Shown in pieces: positions 1-8,310 of a stretch of DNA of 64,000 nt; the first letter of the stretch is position 1; the number at the start of each line of letters is the position of its first letter. The DNA is from Streptosporangium subroseum. Its GTDB lineage: Bacteria > Actinomycetota > Actinomycetes > Streptosporangiales > Streptosporangiaceae. Location of the stretch: assembly GCF_900188345.1 (NCBI RefSeq), contig NZ_FZOD01000005.1, positions 186,001 through 250,000 on the forward strand, read 5' to 3'. The notes beneath the pieces are model-generated. The model did no database searches and was not told the DNA's origin. It worked only from the letters and a program-made list of their open reading frames with translations. Made by a program: the position numbers and the translations under genes.

Positions 1-254
1 GCACCTTCACCTCAAGGGGCGTCTACCTCCGCCATCGCGTGGCGCGCCAGGCCGTGTCTTAAGGACGCTGCCGCCTCAGCTTGTCCCTGGGGCGGCTCCG
101 GCCCTTTGATCCCGCACTCGACGGTATGACGGCCCTTGCACTCCACGCTCATCAGTGACCGTCGACGAGCCGAGGCACCCCGTCGCCATGCGCGAACGGC
201 GCTCCCGCCGCCACGGAACCGCCCCACTCGTCATAAGAGAGGACCGAGCCGGGG
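1..254. other. no gene recognised
   Basis: This stretch lies downstream of the LAL regulator, whose stop is at 255-257. Short open frames exist on both strands, but none has a convincing ribosome binding site or a recognisable protein. I see no clear terminator. Confidence 0.5.
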
Positions 255-3149
255 CTAAGCCTCCGCCCCGCCGACCGGCTCGGCCAGGAGCGCCGCCAGC
301 CCCCGCAGTTCCTTGCGTGACAGCAGCCCGAGCTTGCGCAGCGCGTTGGAGACGTGGCTCTCCACGGTGCGCCTGGACAGGAACAGCTCGGTGGCGATCT
401 CCTGGTTCGTCTTCCCCCGCGCCGCCAGCAGCCCCACCTCGCGCTCCCGGGACGACAACGTCTGCCCGTGGGACGGCCGCCCGCCGCGCCACGGATAGGG
501 GATGGGCACCCCGTTCTGCCGCATGATCCGGCAGATCCGCGCGATGTCCCGGTCCGCGCCCATCCCGCCGTACAGCCGCAGCGCGCCCTCCAGCAGCGGC
601 CCGCCGTCGGCCGCCCCGTGCTCGCAGCGCCACCGGCCCAGGCGCTCGGCGGCCAGCGCCTCCTCGTAGCGCAGCCCGGCCTCACACAGGGTGGTACGCG
701 CGGCGTCCAGCAGCCGGTCGGCCTCCAGCGGATCCAGGGACCGCGCCAGGACCGCCCGCGCGCCCAGCAGCGCCGCCTGCGCGATCGGCGCGTCGGCGCC
801 CGAGATCCCCACGCCCAGCTCGTCCACCAGCCCGGCCGCCCGGTCCGCTTCGCCGAGCGCGTCCAGGGCGTTCACCAGGCACAGCACACTCTCCGCCCCC
901 CACACCCAGTTCCCCTTGGCCCGTACGTGGGCCAGCGCGGCGGTGGCGTGCTCGACCGCCCCGGCAGCGTCGTCCAAGGTCAGCAGCAGCCGGGACAACG
1001 TCATCCGGGCGGGGATGAGCGGCCAGACGGCCCCGACCCGCTCGGCCACCGCGATCACGTCGTCCAGGCGGGCGGTCGCCTCCTCGGCCGGGCCGGTCGC
1101 GGCGAGCAACGTGGCCTGCAGCAGCCGCCGGTCCAGGGACGCGGCCCCCACCCTGGCCCCCGAGTCCGCCAACCGGGGGCTGCGCTCCTCCAGGCCCGCC
1201 CACCGCCCGGCGGCCACGTCGACGGCGGCCGTCACCAGCTCGGTGACCTCCGCCAGCCGGAGGTACTCGGCCTGGTCGGCCACCTGGCGTCCCTCGGCGA
1301 GCAGGGCCTCGGCCAGCTCCAGCCGGCCGACGTGCAGGGCGCCCTGCGCCCAGTTGAGGCAGGCGCGGGCGTGCTCCCGCGGCGCGGCCCTGAGCTCGTC
1401 GTCGCGCAGCAGCCCGGCGATCAGCCGCGTGCTGGCCGGGTCGCCCTGTTCCAGCAGGAGTGAGGCCCTGGCGATGCGCACCGCGACGCGTACGTCGCGG
1501 TCGCCGCTGCGGCGGGCCGCCGCCTCGGCCTGGTCGCAGCGTGCGGCGTGCTCGCTGACGTGCCGGTCCACGACGGTCTCCGGCGCGGAGAGCACCGCCA
1601 GCGCCCGTCCCAGGAGCGCGGGCCGGTCGGCGAGGTCCTCCAGGGCGCCCTCGATCTGGAGGTGGCCGGCCCGCGTCTCGCCCTGCTGCCGCAGCAGGCG
1701 GCCGAGCGCGAAACGCAGCTCGCCGCGCAGGTGGGCGGGGAGGGGCTCGGTGGCCAGCAGGCGTTCGAGTACCGGCACGGCCTCCGTGTGCGCCAGCCCG
1801 TCCACCGCCGCCCGGCCGAGCTTGACGGCCAGCCGCACGCGTACCTCGCGGGACAACTCGCCGATCTCCAGCGCCTGGAGCAGGAACCGTGCCGCGGTGG
1901 CGTCGTCGCCGTGGGAGAAGGCGGTGTCGGCGGCGGCCTCCGCATTGCCCACGAACTCGGCCGTGCGCCCCGCGTGCCGGTAGTGGTGGGCGAGCCGGGC
2001 CACGGGCCTCGGCCCGCCGCCGGATTCGGCGCCGGTTTCAAGGGCCTGCGCGGTCCTGAGATGCAGCCAGCGGCGGCTGGACACGGGCACGGATTCGTAC
2101 ACGATCTGCTGCGCCAGCGCGTGGCGGAACCGGCACCGGCCGCCCTCCTCGTGCAGCAGCCCCACTGCCTGGGCCTGCGCCAGCGCCCTGGCGATGGCCG
2201 GCGGCCCACTGTCCGCGACCTCCGCGAGCACCCGCTCGTCCGGCGTCATGCCGACGACGGCGGCGGCCCCGAGGATCTCCCGCGCCGGGTCGTCGAGGGC
2301 GGACAGCCGCTGCAGGACGACGTCGCGCAGCACGGTCGGCACGGCGAGGCCAGCCAGGACGTCGGGGCGGCCGGGGATCTCGCCGGCGGGCAGCCGTTCC
2401 AGCAGCGTGCGCAGCACCTCCTCCACGACGAACGGGATGCCGCCGGTCTTCTCGCAGAGGGGTCCGGCGAACGCCGGGGGAAGATCGGTTTTGAGTATGC
2501 TCCGCGCGAGCTCCTCGACCTCGGGCATGGTGAGCGGGGCCAGGCTGATCGTGCGGGCCGGTCCCGACGGGGCCCGGGCGAAGGCTTCGCGGATCGGCAG
2601 CAAGCCCGACTCGGTGCGTACGGTGAGGATCACCGTCAGGTCGCGCGGCATGTGAGCGGCCAGGAAGGCGAGGAAGTCGTGCGTGCCGCCGTCGGCCCAG
2701 TGCACATCCTCCAGGGCGAGCACCAGCGGGCTGAGGTGGTCGAGCAGCGCGACGGCGGCGCGGAACACCCGGTGCCGCTCGGCCCGCTGGTCGGGCAGGG
2801 GCGGAAGCGGCGGCGGCAGGTGCTCGGCGATCTCGGGCAGCAGCGGCGCCAGCGCCCCGACGACGGGGTTGGACGGCCGCGACCGGGCCAGCTCGGCCTC
2901 CGCCTGGCGGAACGCGTCGAGCAGCGGCGACAACGGAAGCGGTTCCTGGAGTTGTTCGCACTGGCCCACGAGCCGGCGGGTCGCGGCCAGGTCGGGCGCC
3001 GCGAACAGCTCGGCGACCAGGCGGCTCTTGCCGATTCCCGCCTCGCCCTCGACCAGGGCGAGCGAGGGCCGTGCGCCGATGGCCGCACGCAGGAGGGCCA
3101 GCTCGGTGTGCCGGCCGACGAGGACGTCAGACAGGGCGCCCGACGGCAT
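255..3149 (-). CDS. LAL-type LuxR-family transcriptional regulator with AAA ATPase
   Basis: A large ATP-binding regulator of the LAL (MalT-like) class, 964 residues. An ATPase lies at the N-terminus, with Walker A GEAGIGKS at about residues 35-42 and a Walker B-like segment ending DVHWAD near 147-152. A long helical, TPR-like middle follows. A LuxR-type helix-turn-helix sits at the C-terminus (LSSREREVGLLAARG, then NQEIATELFLSRRTVESHV). I chose the ATG at 3149 because a GGGGGTGG site precedes it; an in-frame GTG at 3170 would add seven residues. It diverges from the secreted subtilase at 3310, so it may control that gene (inference). A perfect palindrome at 3166-3181 just upstream is a candidate operator. 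LAL proteins usually activate transcription in response to a ligand; none can be named here. Confidence 0.9.
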   Translation of the reverse strand: MPSGALSDVLVGRHTELALLRAAIGARPSLALVEGEAGIGKSRLVAELFAAPDLAATRRLVGQCEQLQEPLPLSPLLDAFRQAEAELARSRPSNPVVGALAPLLPEIAEHLPPPLPPLPDQRAERHRVFRAAVALLDHLSPLVLALEDVHWADGGTHDFLAFLAAHMPRDLTVILTVRTESGLLPIREAFARAPSGPARTISLAPLTMPEVEELARSILKTDLPPAFAGPLCEKTGGIPFVVEEVLRTLLERLPAGEIPGRPDVLAGLAVPTVLRDVVLQRLSALDDPAREILGAAAVVGMTPDERVLAEVADSGPPAIARALAQAQAVGLLHEEGGRCRFRHALAQQIVYESVPVSSRRWLHLRTAQALETGAESGGGPRPVARLAHHYRHAGRTAEFVGNAEAAADTAFSHGDDATAARFLLQALEIGELSREVRVRLAVKLGRAAVDGLAHTEAVPVLERLLATEPLPAHLRGELRFALGRLLRQQGETRAGHLQIEGALEDLADRPALLGRALAVLSAPETVVDRHVSEHAARCDQAEAAARRSGDRDVRVAVRIARASLLLEQGDPASTRLIAGLLRDDELRAAPREHARACLNWAQGALHVGRLELAEALLAEGRQVADQAEYLRLAEVTELVTAAVDVAAGRWAGLEERSPRLADSGARVGAASLDRRLLQATLLAATGPAEEATARLDDVIAVAERVGAVWPLIPARMTLSRLLLTLDDAAGAVEHATAALAHVRAKGNWVWGAESVLCLVNALDALGEADRAAGLVDELGVGISGADAPIAQAALLGARAVLARSLDPLEADRLLDAARTTLCEAGLRYEEALAAERLGRWRCEHGAADGGPLLEGALRLYGGMGADRDIARICRIMRQNGVPIPYPWRGGRPSHGQTLSSREREVGLLAARGKTNQEIATELFLSRRTVESHVSNALRKLGLLSRKELRGLAALLAEPVGGAEA

Positions 3150-3165
3150 GCGGCCACCCCCTACC

Positions 3166-3181
3166 TGCACTAATTAGTGCA
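3166..3181. promoter_or_regulatory. 16-bp perfect palindrome, candidate operator
   Basis: TGCACTAATTAGTGCA is a perfect inverted repeat immediately upstream of the LAL gene's ribosome binding site. It lies in an AT-rich island of the divergent promoter region (about 3165-3235). A second, shorter palindrome, CCGTATACGG, is at 3221-3230. The position suits binding by the LAL regulator itself or another dimeric factor acting on the divergent pair. Confidence 0.45.
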
Positions 3182-3309
3182 AACAGGGTACCAAAAATTC
3201 ATTAAGTACTGCCCAAAAATCCGTATACGGTACGGATGCCCCGTCCCGCGCCCCTCCCTAGCCTCAGTGATCGTCCGTGCGACGTGCGGAGAGGCATGAA
3301 GGGCCAACG

Positions 3310-6300
3310 ATGCATCCCATATCCCCCCAAATTCCCAGAAGGCTGGCCACAGCCGCAGCGTTGACCGCGCTGGTGGTGAGCGGCCTCGCCTGGCCTGGAT
3401 CGGCCTCCGCGGCGACCGGCGACGAAAAGCAGAAGACCTACATCGTGCAGATGCTCCCCGAACCCGTCGCGACGTACGACGGCGAAGTGGCCGGGCTGGC
3501 CAGGACCAAGCCCGAGCGGGGCAAGAAGATCCAGCCCAGGTCCGCCGCAGTGACAAAATACGCCGACCACCTCAAGGGCCAGCATGACGCCGCGCTGAAG
3601 AAGGCCGGCGGCAGGAAAATCTACGACTACGTCTATTCCTTCGGCGGGTTCGCCGCCAAGATGACCGCCGCGCAGGCGGTGAAGATGCGGACGCTACCCG
3701 ACGTCGTGGCGGTCACCGAGGACAAGAAGGTCACGGTGCAGACCTCCTCGACGCCGTCGTTCCTCGGCCTCGATGCCCGCGGCGGCCTGTGGGACCAGCT
3801 CGGCGGCCCCAGCGGCAAGAAGGGCGGCGCCGGTGAAGGCCTCGTCATCGGCGTGATCGACAGCGGCATCTGGGCGGACAACCAGAGCTTCGCCAACCCC
3901 GATCCGGACCGCCACGCGTACAGGCCGGTCGACGGCTACACCGGCACGTGCGACCAGGGCAGCCCGGACGACTCCTGGGACGCCTCCCTGTGCAACGGCA
4001 AGATCGTCGGCGCCCGGCACTTCGACGAGGGCTGGGGCGGCGACCAGGGCATGAAGGAGTTCATGCCGTGGGAGTTCGCCTCGCCGCGTGACTACAACGG
4101 CCACGGCACCCACACCTCCTCGACCGCCGCGGGCAACCACGACGTGCGGGTGACCGGCCCCGCCGCCGGGTACGGCACGATCAGCGGCATCGCGCCGCGC
4201 GCCAGGATCGCCGTGTACAAGGCGCTGTGGTCCACCCAGGCCGCGGACACGGCCAACGGCTACAACTCCGACATGGTCGCCGCCATCGACCAGGCGGTGG
4301 CCGACGGCGTCGACGTCATCAACTACTCCGTCTCCGGGACGAGCACGGACTTCCTCGACCCGGCCGAGCTCTCCTTCCTGGCCGCCGCCGACGCGGGCAT
4401 CTTCGTCTCCGCCGCCGGCGGCAACAGCGGCCCGGCCGCGAACACGGTGGCTCACCCGTCCCCGTGGATCACCACGGTCGCCGCCGGCACGCACAACCGG
4501 ACCACGCAGGGGAGGGTGACGCTGGGCAACGGCGCCTCCTACACCGGGCCATCCGCGGCTCCCACGAAGGCGGGCCCGGCGCCGCTCATCGACGCCGCGA
4601 CGGCGGGCCTGCCCGGCGCCGACCCGGCGAAGGCGGCGCAGTGCTGGGCCGCCCGCGACAACGGCGGCACGGCGGTGCTCGACCCGGCCAAGACCAAGGG
4701 CAAGATCGTGGTCTGCGACCGCGGCGTGACGTCCCGGGTCAACAAGAGCGTCGCGGTGTCCGAGGCCGGCGGCCTGGGCGTCATCCTGACCAACGTCGAC
4801 GACGATTCGCTTTACACCGACCTGACCAGCGTTCCGACCGTGCAGCTGCAGGTGAAGGACCGGCAGGCCGTCAAGGACTACGCGGCCACCGGCGGCGCCA
4901 CCGCCACCGTCGAGCAGGCGACGGTCAACACCGACGCCCCGGCCCCGTACGTCGCGGACTTCTCCTCGCGCGGCCCGCTCAACGCCGGCGGCGGCGACGT
5001 GCTCAAGCCCGACGTGATCGCCCCCGGCCAGGACATCCTCGCCGCGTTCTCCCCGGCCGGCTCGGGGGGTCTCGACTTCAACCTGTCCAGCGGTACGTCG
5101 ATGGCCGCCCCGCACATCGCCGGTCTCGCCGCGCTGCTGAAGGACCTGCACCCCGACTGGTCGCCGATGGCCGTCAAGTCGGCCCTCATGACCAGCGGCA
5201 CCGACGTCAAGGACGGCCCCGCCGACGACCCCTCGGTGATCTTCGGTGCGGGCGCCGGCCACGCCGCCCCGAACAACGCCGCCGACCCCGGCCTCGTCTA
5301 CGACAGCGGCACCAACGACTGGATCGCGTTCCTCTGCGGCGAGACCAAGGGCGTCACCAAGGCCGCCTGCGACGAGCTGAAGAGCGAAGGCTACTCGTTC
5401 GACCCGAACGACCTGAACACCCCCTCGATCGCGATCGGCCGCCTGACCGGCACGCAGACCGTGACCCGCAAGGTGACCAACGTCGGCCGCTCGACCGCCA
5501 CGTACACCGCCTCCGTCACCGGCCTGGGCGGGATCAAGGCCAAGGTGTCGCCGAGCACGCTCAAGCTCAAGGCGGGCGAGACCAAGTCGTTCACGGTCAC
5601 GTTCAGCCGCACCACCGCCGCGATGAACGCCTACGTCGGCGGCCACCTCACCTGGAAGGAGAAGAAGAAGCACACCGTACGCATCCCGCTGGTGCTGCGA
5701 CCGGCGCAGGAGACCTGGGCGGCCTCGTACGGCGTCGCGGGCGGCCCCGACTCCGGCGAGTACGTCACGCTCGACCCCAAGGGTGAGCGGGTCTACGTGA
5801 CCGGCCTCAGCCAGGTGGCCACGTTCGGCCAGGACAGCCGGTCCATGGTCACCGTCGCCTACGACGCGGTCACCGGCGCCGAGCTGTGGAACAGAAGCTA
5901 CGTCGGCCCGGCGAAGGTGTACGACGAGCCGTACGGCCTGGAGACCAGCCCTGACGGCTCCAAGCTCTTTGTCGTCGGCGCCAGCCAGGGCACCGGCACC
6001 GGCCTCGACGCCGTCACGATCGCGTACGACAGCGCCTCGGGTAAGCAGCTGTGGGAGACCCGGCACACCACTCAGGGCTCCGCCGGCGACTACGCCAAGG
6101 GAGCCGCGGTCGCGCCCGACGGCAAGACCGTCTACGTCACCGGCATGACCTCGTTCGGTGAGGCCGACAAGAACGACTACTTCACGGCCGCGTACGACGC
6201 CACCACCGGCAAGCAGTCCTGGTACGTCCAGTACGACGGCCCGGGCTCCAGCACCGACGACGGCCGGGAGGTCGTGGTGACCCCCGACGGGTCCAAGGTC

Positions 6301-7092
6301 GTCGTCACCGGCCAGAGCGCCGGCCCCGAGGGCACCGGCCTGACCGACTGGGGCACCGTCTCCTACGACGCCGCCACCGGCAAGCAGCTCTGGGCCGCCG
6401 ACCTCAACGGCGAGGACAACGGCCTGGACATCCCCTCCGCCCTGGCGGTCACCGAGGACGGCAAGGCTGTCGTCGTCACCGGCGTCACCAGCAACCCCGG
6501 AACGCTGACCGACTACACCACCGTCTCCTACGACGTCGCCACGGGTAAGCAGCTCTGGGCCGACACCTACGACGGCCCCGCGCACGAGAGCGACACCCCG
6601 CACGACATCACCTTCGCGCCCGGCGGCAAGCTGTATGTCACCGGCAACACCACCGGCGAGGGCTCCGGGTCCGACTACACCACCATCGCCTACGACCCGG
6701 CCACCGGCGCACGCTCCTGGGTGCGGAGCTTCGACGGCACGGCCAAGAACGAGGACTACGCCAACGGCGTCCGGGTGACGCCGGACGGGAGCAAGGTCGT
6801 CGTCACCGGCGAGAGCAGCGTGAGCAGCGAAACGGAGCTGGGCACGGCGGTGACCATGGACTACGTGACCATCGCCTACGACGCGGCCACCGGCGAGCCG
6901 ATCTGGACGGGCCGCTACGACGGAAACGTCGCGGCCGGGGACTCCGCCCGCGGCCTGGCCGTGGACGCAACCTCCGGCAACGGAGTCCGCATCTTCGTGA
7001 CCGGCGTCAGCGCGACCGGCGGCACCCCGCCGAACGCCGCCGAAGTGGACATGGTCACGGTCGCCTACTTCGAACCGTGGAAACAGTCCTGA
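3310..7092 (+). CDS. secreted S8 subtilisin-like serine protease with C-terminal beta-propeller
   Basis: 1260 residues. A Sec signal peptide spans about 1-34, followed by an I9-like propeptide (about 45-140). The S8 domain has Asp184 in VIGVIDSGIW, His265 in GHGTHT and Ser597 in SGTSMAAPH. The wide gap between His and Ser holds a PA-type insert (about 380-520). Residues from about 800 to the end are repeats of the pattern 'YDxxTGxxLW', each near a 'VTPDGSKVVVTG' strand, typical of a PQQ-like or quinoprotein-type propeller. The start is the ATG at 3310, preceded by GAAGGG; a GTG at 3277 lacks such support. A strong hairpin follows the stop. The expected role is extracellular proteolysis; the propeller is probably a binding or scaffolding module (inference). 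Confidence 0.92.
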   Translation: MHPISPQIPRRLATAAALTALVVSGLAWPGSASAATGDEKQKTYIVQMLPEPVATYDGEVAGLARTKPERGKKIQPRSAAVTKYADHLKGQHDAALKKAGGRKIYDYVYSFGGFAAKMTAAQAVKMRTLPDVVAVTEDKKVTVQTSSTPSFLGLDARGGLWDQLGGPSGKKGGAGEGLVIGVIDSGIWADNQSFANPDPDRHAYRPVDGYTGTCDQGSPDDSWDASLCNGKIVGARHFDEGWGGDQGMKEFMPWEFASPRDYNGHGTHTSSTAAGNHDVRVTGPAAGYGTISGIAPRARIAVYKALWSTQAADTANGYNSDMVAAIDQAVADGVDVINYSVSGTSTDFLDPAELSFLAAADAGIFVSAAGGNSGPAANTVAHPSPWITTVAAGTHNRTTQGRVTLGNGASYTGPSAAPTKAGPAPLIDAATAGLPGADPAKAAQCWAARDNGGTAVLDPAKTKGKIVVCDRGVTSRVNKSVAVSEAGGLGVILTNVDDDSLYTDLTSVPTVQLQVKDRQAVKDYAATGGATATVEQATVNTDAPAPYVADFSSRGPLNAGGGDVLKPDVIAPGQDILAAFSPAGSGGLDFNLSSGTSMAAPHIAGLAALLKDLHPDWSPMAVKSALMTSGTDVKDGPADDPSVIFGAGAGHAAPNNAADPGLVYDSGTNDWIAFLCGETKGVTKAACDELKSEGYSFDPNDLNTPSIAIGRLTGTQTVTRKVTNVGRSTATYTASVTGLGGIKAKVSPSTLKLKAGETKSFTVTFSRTTAAMNAYVGGHLTWKEKKKHTVRIPLVLRPAQETWAASYGVAGGPDSGEYVTLDPKGERVYVTGLSQVATFGQDSRSMVTVAYDAVTGAELWNRSYVGPAKVYDEPYGLETSPDGSKLFVVGASQGTGTGLDAVTIAYDSASGKQLWETRHTTQGSAGDYAKGAAVAPDGKTVYVTGMTSFGEADKNDYFTAAYDATTGKQSWYVQYDGPGSSTDDGREVVVTPDGSKVVVTGQSAGPEGTGLTDWGTVSYDAATGKQLWAADLNGEDNGLDIPSALAVTEDGKAVVVTGVTSNPGTLTDYTTVSYDVATGKQLWADTYDGPAHESDTPHDITFAPGGKLYVTGNTTGEGSGSDYTTIAYDPATGARSWVRSFDGTAKNEDYANGVRVTPDGSKVVVTGESSVSSETELGTAVTMDYVTIAYDAATGEPIWTGRYDGNVAAGDSARGLAVDATSGNGVRIFVTGVSATGGTPPNAAEVDMVTVAYFEPWKQS

Positions 7093-7108
7093 CCTTTCAG
7101 TGACACCG

Positions 7109-7139
7109 CGCCCCCGGCCTCCCCAAGGAGCCGGGGGCG
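7109..7139 (+). terminator. hairpin terminator after the subtilase gene
   Basis: CGCCCCCGGC at 7109 pairs with GCCGGGGGCG ending at 7139. An inner CTCC/GGAG extension and a CCAA loop complete the stem, which has one bulged C. There is no U-tract, as is common in actinomycetes. Confidence 0.75.
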
Positions 7140-7287
7140 TTCCCAACGTGTGGTTCGCGGGCCCGGGCGACCGAGGCGATCTTTCCGGAACCCTCATGAG
7201 CTGGGACCTCTCTGACAATCGCACGCCACGCCATAGGGCAGATGTTGCTGTTATCGCTCCGCCGGGCGATTGCCTAGGGTGGTTCGT

Positions 7288-8028
7288 GTGAAGCTCGCAG
7301 GCAGTGCCGTACTCGGCATCGACAGAGATCGTGTGTGGTCCGCGCTCCAGAACCCGGCCGTGCTCGTGTGCACGATCCCGGGTTGCGAGCGGCTGGAGGA
7401 GACGGGGCCCGACACCTACCGGATGATGGTCACCGCGGGAGTCGCCTCGATCAAGGGCGTCTACCAGGGCGAGGTCGCCCTGTCCGAACCCGACGCGCCG
7501 CAGCGGTTCGTGCTCAGGGCCCGGGGCCAGGGCGCCCCCGGCACCGTGGACGCCGTCGTGGAGGTCCGCCTCAGCGAGGTCGAGGGCGGCACCCGGGTCG
7601 ACTACGACGCCGAGGCCGTGATCGGCGGGATGATCGGCGGGGTCGGCCAGCGCATGCTCAGCTCGGTCGCGAAGAAGACCGCGAAGGACTTCTTCGCCGC
7701 CGTCGAGAGCCACCTCGTCCTCAACGAGACGGCCGTGCCCGTTCAGGCCGTCCCCGTTCCCGCCGTGACCGCGCCCGCGGTCCCCGTTCTCGACGGCGCC
7801 GCGCCGGGCGGGCCGTCGGCCACCGCTTTCACCGCGCCGGCCGCGCCGGGCGTCCCGGGTACAGCGGGGCAGGCCGGGACCGCGCAGGTCTTCGAACGTC
7901 CCGCCAAGCAGCCCAGGCCCGGCGTTCCCGCGTGGTCGCTCCTCGCGGGGTTCGGGATGGGCGCGGGCGTCGCGCTCGGCAGCGCGGTGATCGGCTGGCT
8001 GCTCGGCCGTAGCAGCAGGAAGCGCTGA
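7288..8028 (+). CDS. CoxG-like SRPBCC family protein with C-terminal membrane anchor
   Basis: 246 residues. Residues 1-145 match the CoxG (CO dehydrogenase subunit G) branch of the SRPBCC fold: KLAGSAVLGIDRDRVW, then IPGCERLEETGPDTY, then MIGGVGQRMLSSVAKK. A Pro/Ala/Val-rich linker (about 148-215) follows, then one hydrophobic segment and a basic tail (GRSSRKR), so it is probably tail-anchored with the domain in the cytoplasm. I chose the GTG at 7288, preceded by AGGGTGG; an upstream TTG at 7270 is possible. No coxMSL genes are nearby, so a role in CO oxidation is not supported. The 3' end of the gene is copied into the repeats that follow. Confidence 0.8.
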   Translation: MKLAGSAVLGIDRDRVWSALQNPAVLVCTIPGCERLEETGPDTYRMMVTAGVASIKGVYQGEVALSEPDAPQRFVLRARGQGAPGTVDAVVEVRLSEVEGGTRVDYDAEAVIGGMIGGVGQRMLSSVAKKTAKDFFAAVESHLVLNETAVPVQAVPVPAVTAPAVPVLDGAAPGGPSATAFTAPAAPGVPGTAGQAGTAQVFERPAKQPRPGVPAWSLLAGFGMGAGVALGSAVIGWLLGRSSRKR

Positions 8029-8193
8029 TCGGCCGTACCGCTGGGAAACGGTGACCGGCCGCATCGGCGGGAAGCGGTGACACGGCCGGCCGTGTCGCCG
8101 AGAGGCGGTGATCGGCTGTACCGGCGGAAAGCGGTGATCGGCCGGCTGTGTCGCAGGGAAGTGCCGAGCGGCGGTGGCGATAGGAAGCGCTGA
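7984..8193 (+). repeat. degenerate tandem repeats seeded by the coxG-like 3' end
   Basis: The last codons and stop of the coxG-like gene (around GGTGATCGGCTGGCT and GGAAGCGCTGATCGG) recur as imperfect copies with a period of roughly 26-45 bp. Each copy has a GATCGGC-like start and a GGGAAGCGGTGA-like end (near 8026, 8052, 8078, 8108, 8136 and 8178). The copies are diverged, so the array is not recent. Every copy carries an NTGA motif. The remaining 100 bp up to mrpA contain no gene. Confidence 0.7.
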
Positions 8194-8310
8194 TCATGCC
8201 CCGGTGAAGAACCAGCGGTTTTCGGGTCAAGCGGTTCGCGCGCTTGACCGGTGAAACGCGCATCTCCTGGCAGTTTGGGATACGTCGACCACGACGGTTG
8301 CCGGGGGAAC

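Noticed and set aside
7288..8028. CO dehydrogenase accessory gene (coxG)
   Set aside because: The fold fits, but no coxM, coxS or coxL gene lies nearby, so a role in CO oxidation is not supported and no symbol was given.
3694..8064. A very long open frame on the minus strand, antisense to the subtilase and the coxG-like gene
   Set aside because: It is a codon-phase shadow typical of GC-rich DNA. Its translation is low-complexity and the plus-strand genes have clear domains and start signals.
8025..8254. A chain of NTGA-linked short frames from the coxG-like gene to mrpA
   Set aside because: A chain can be traced, but it needs two CTG starts, and any TGA creates an NTG overlap. Without better starts I do not claim a relay here; I kept only the repeat array.
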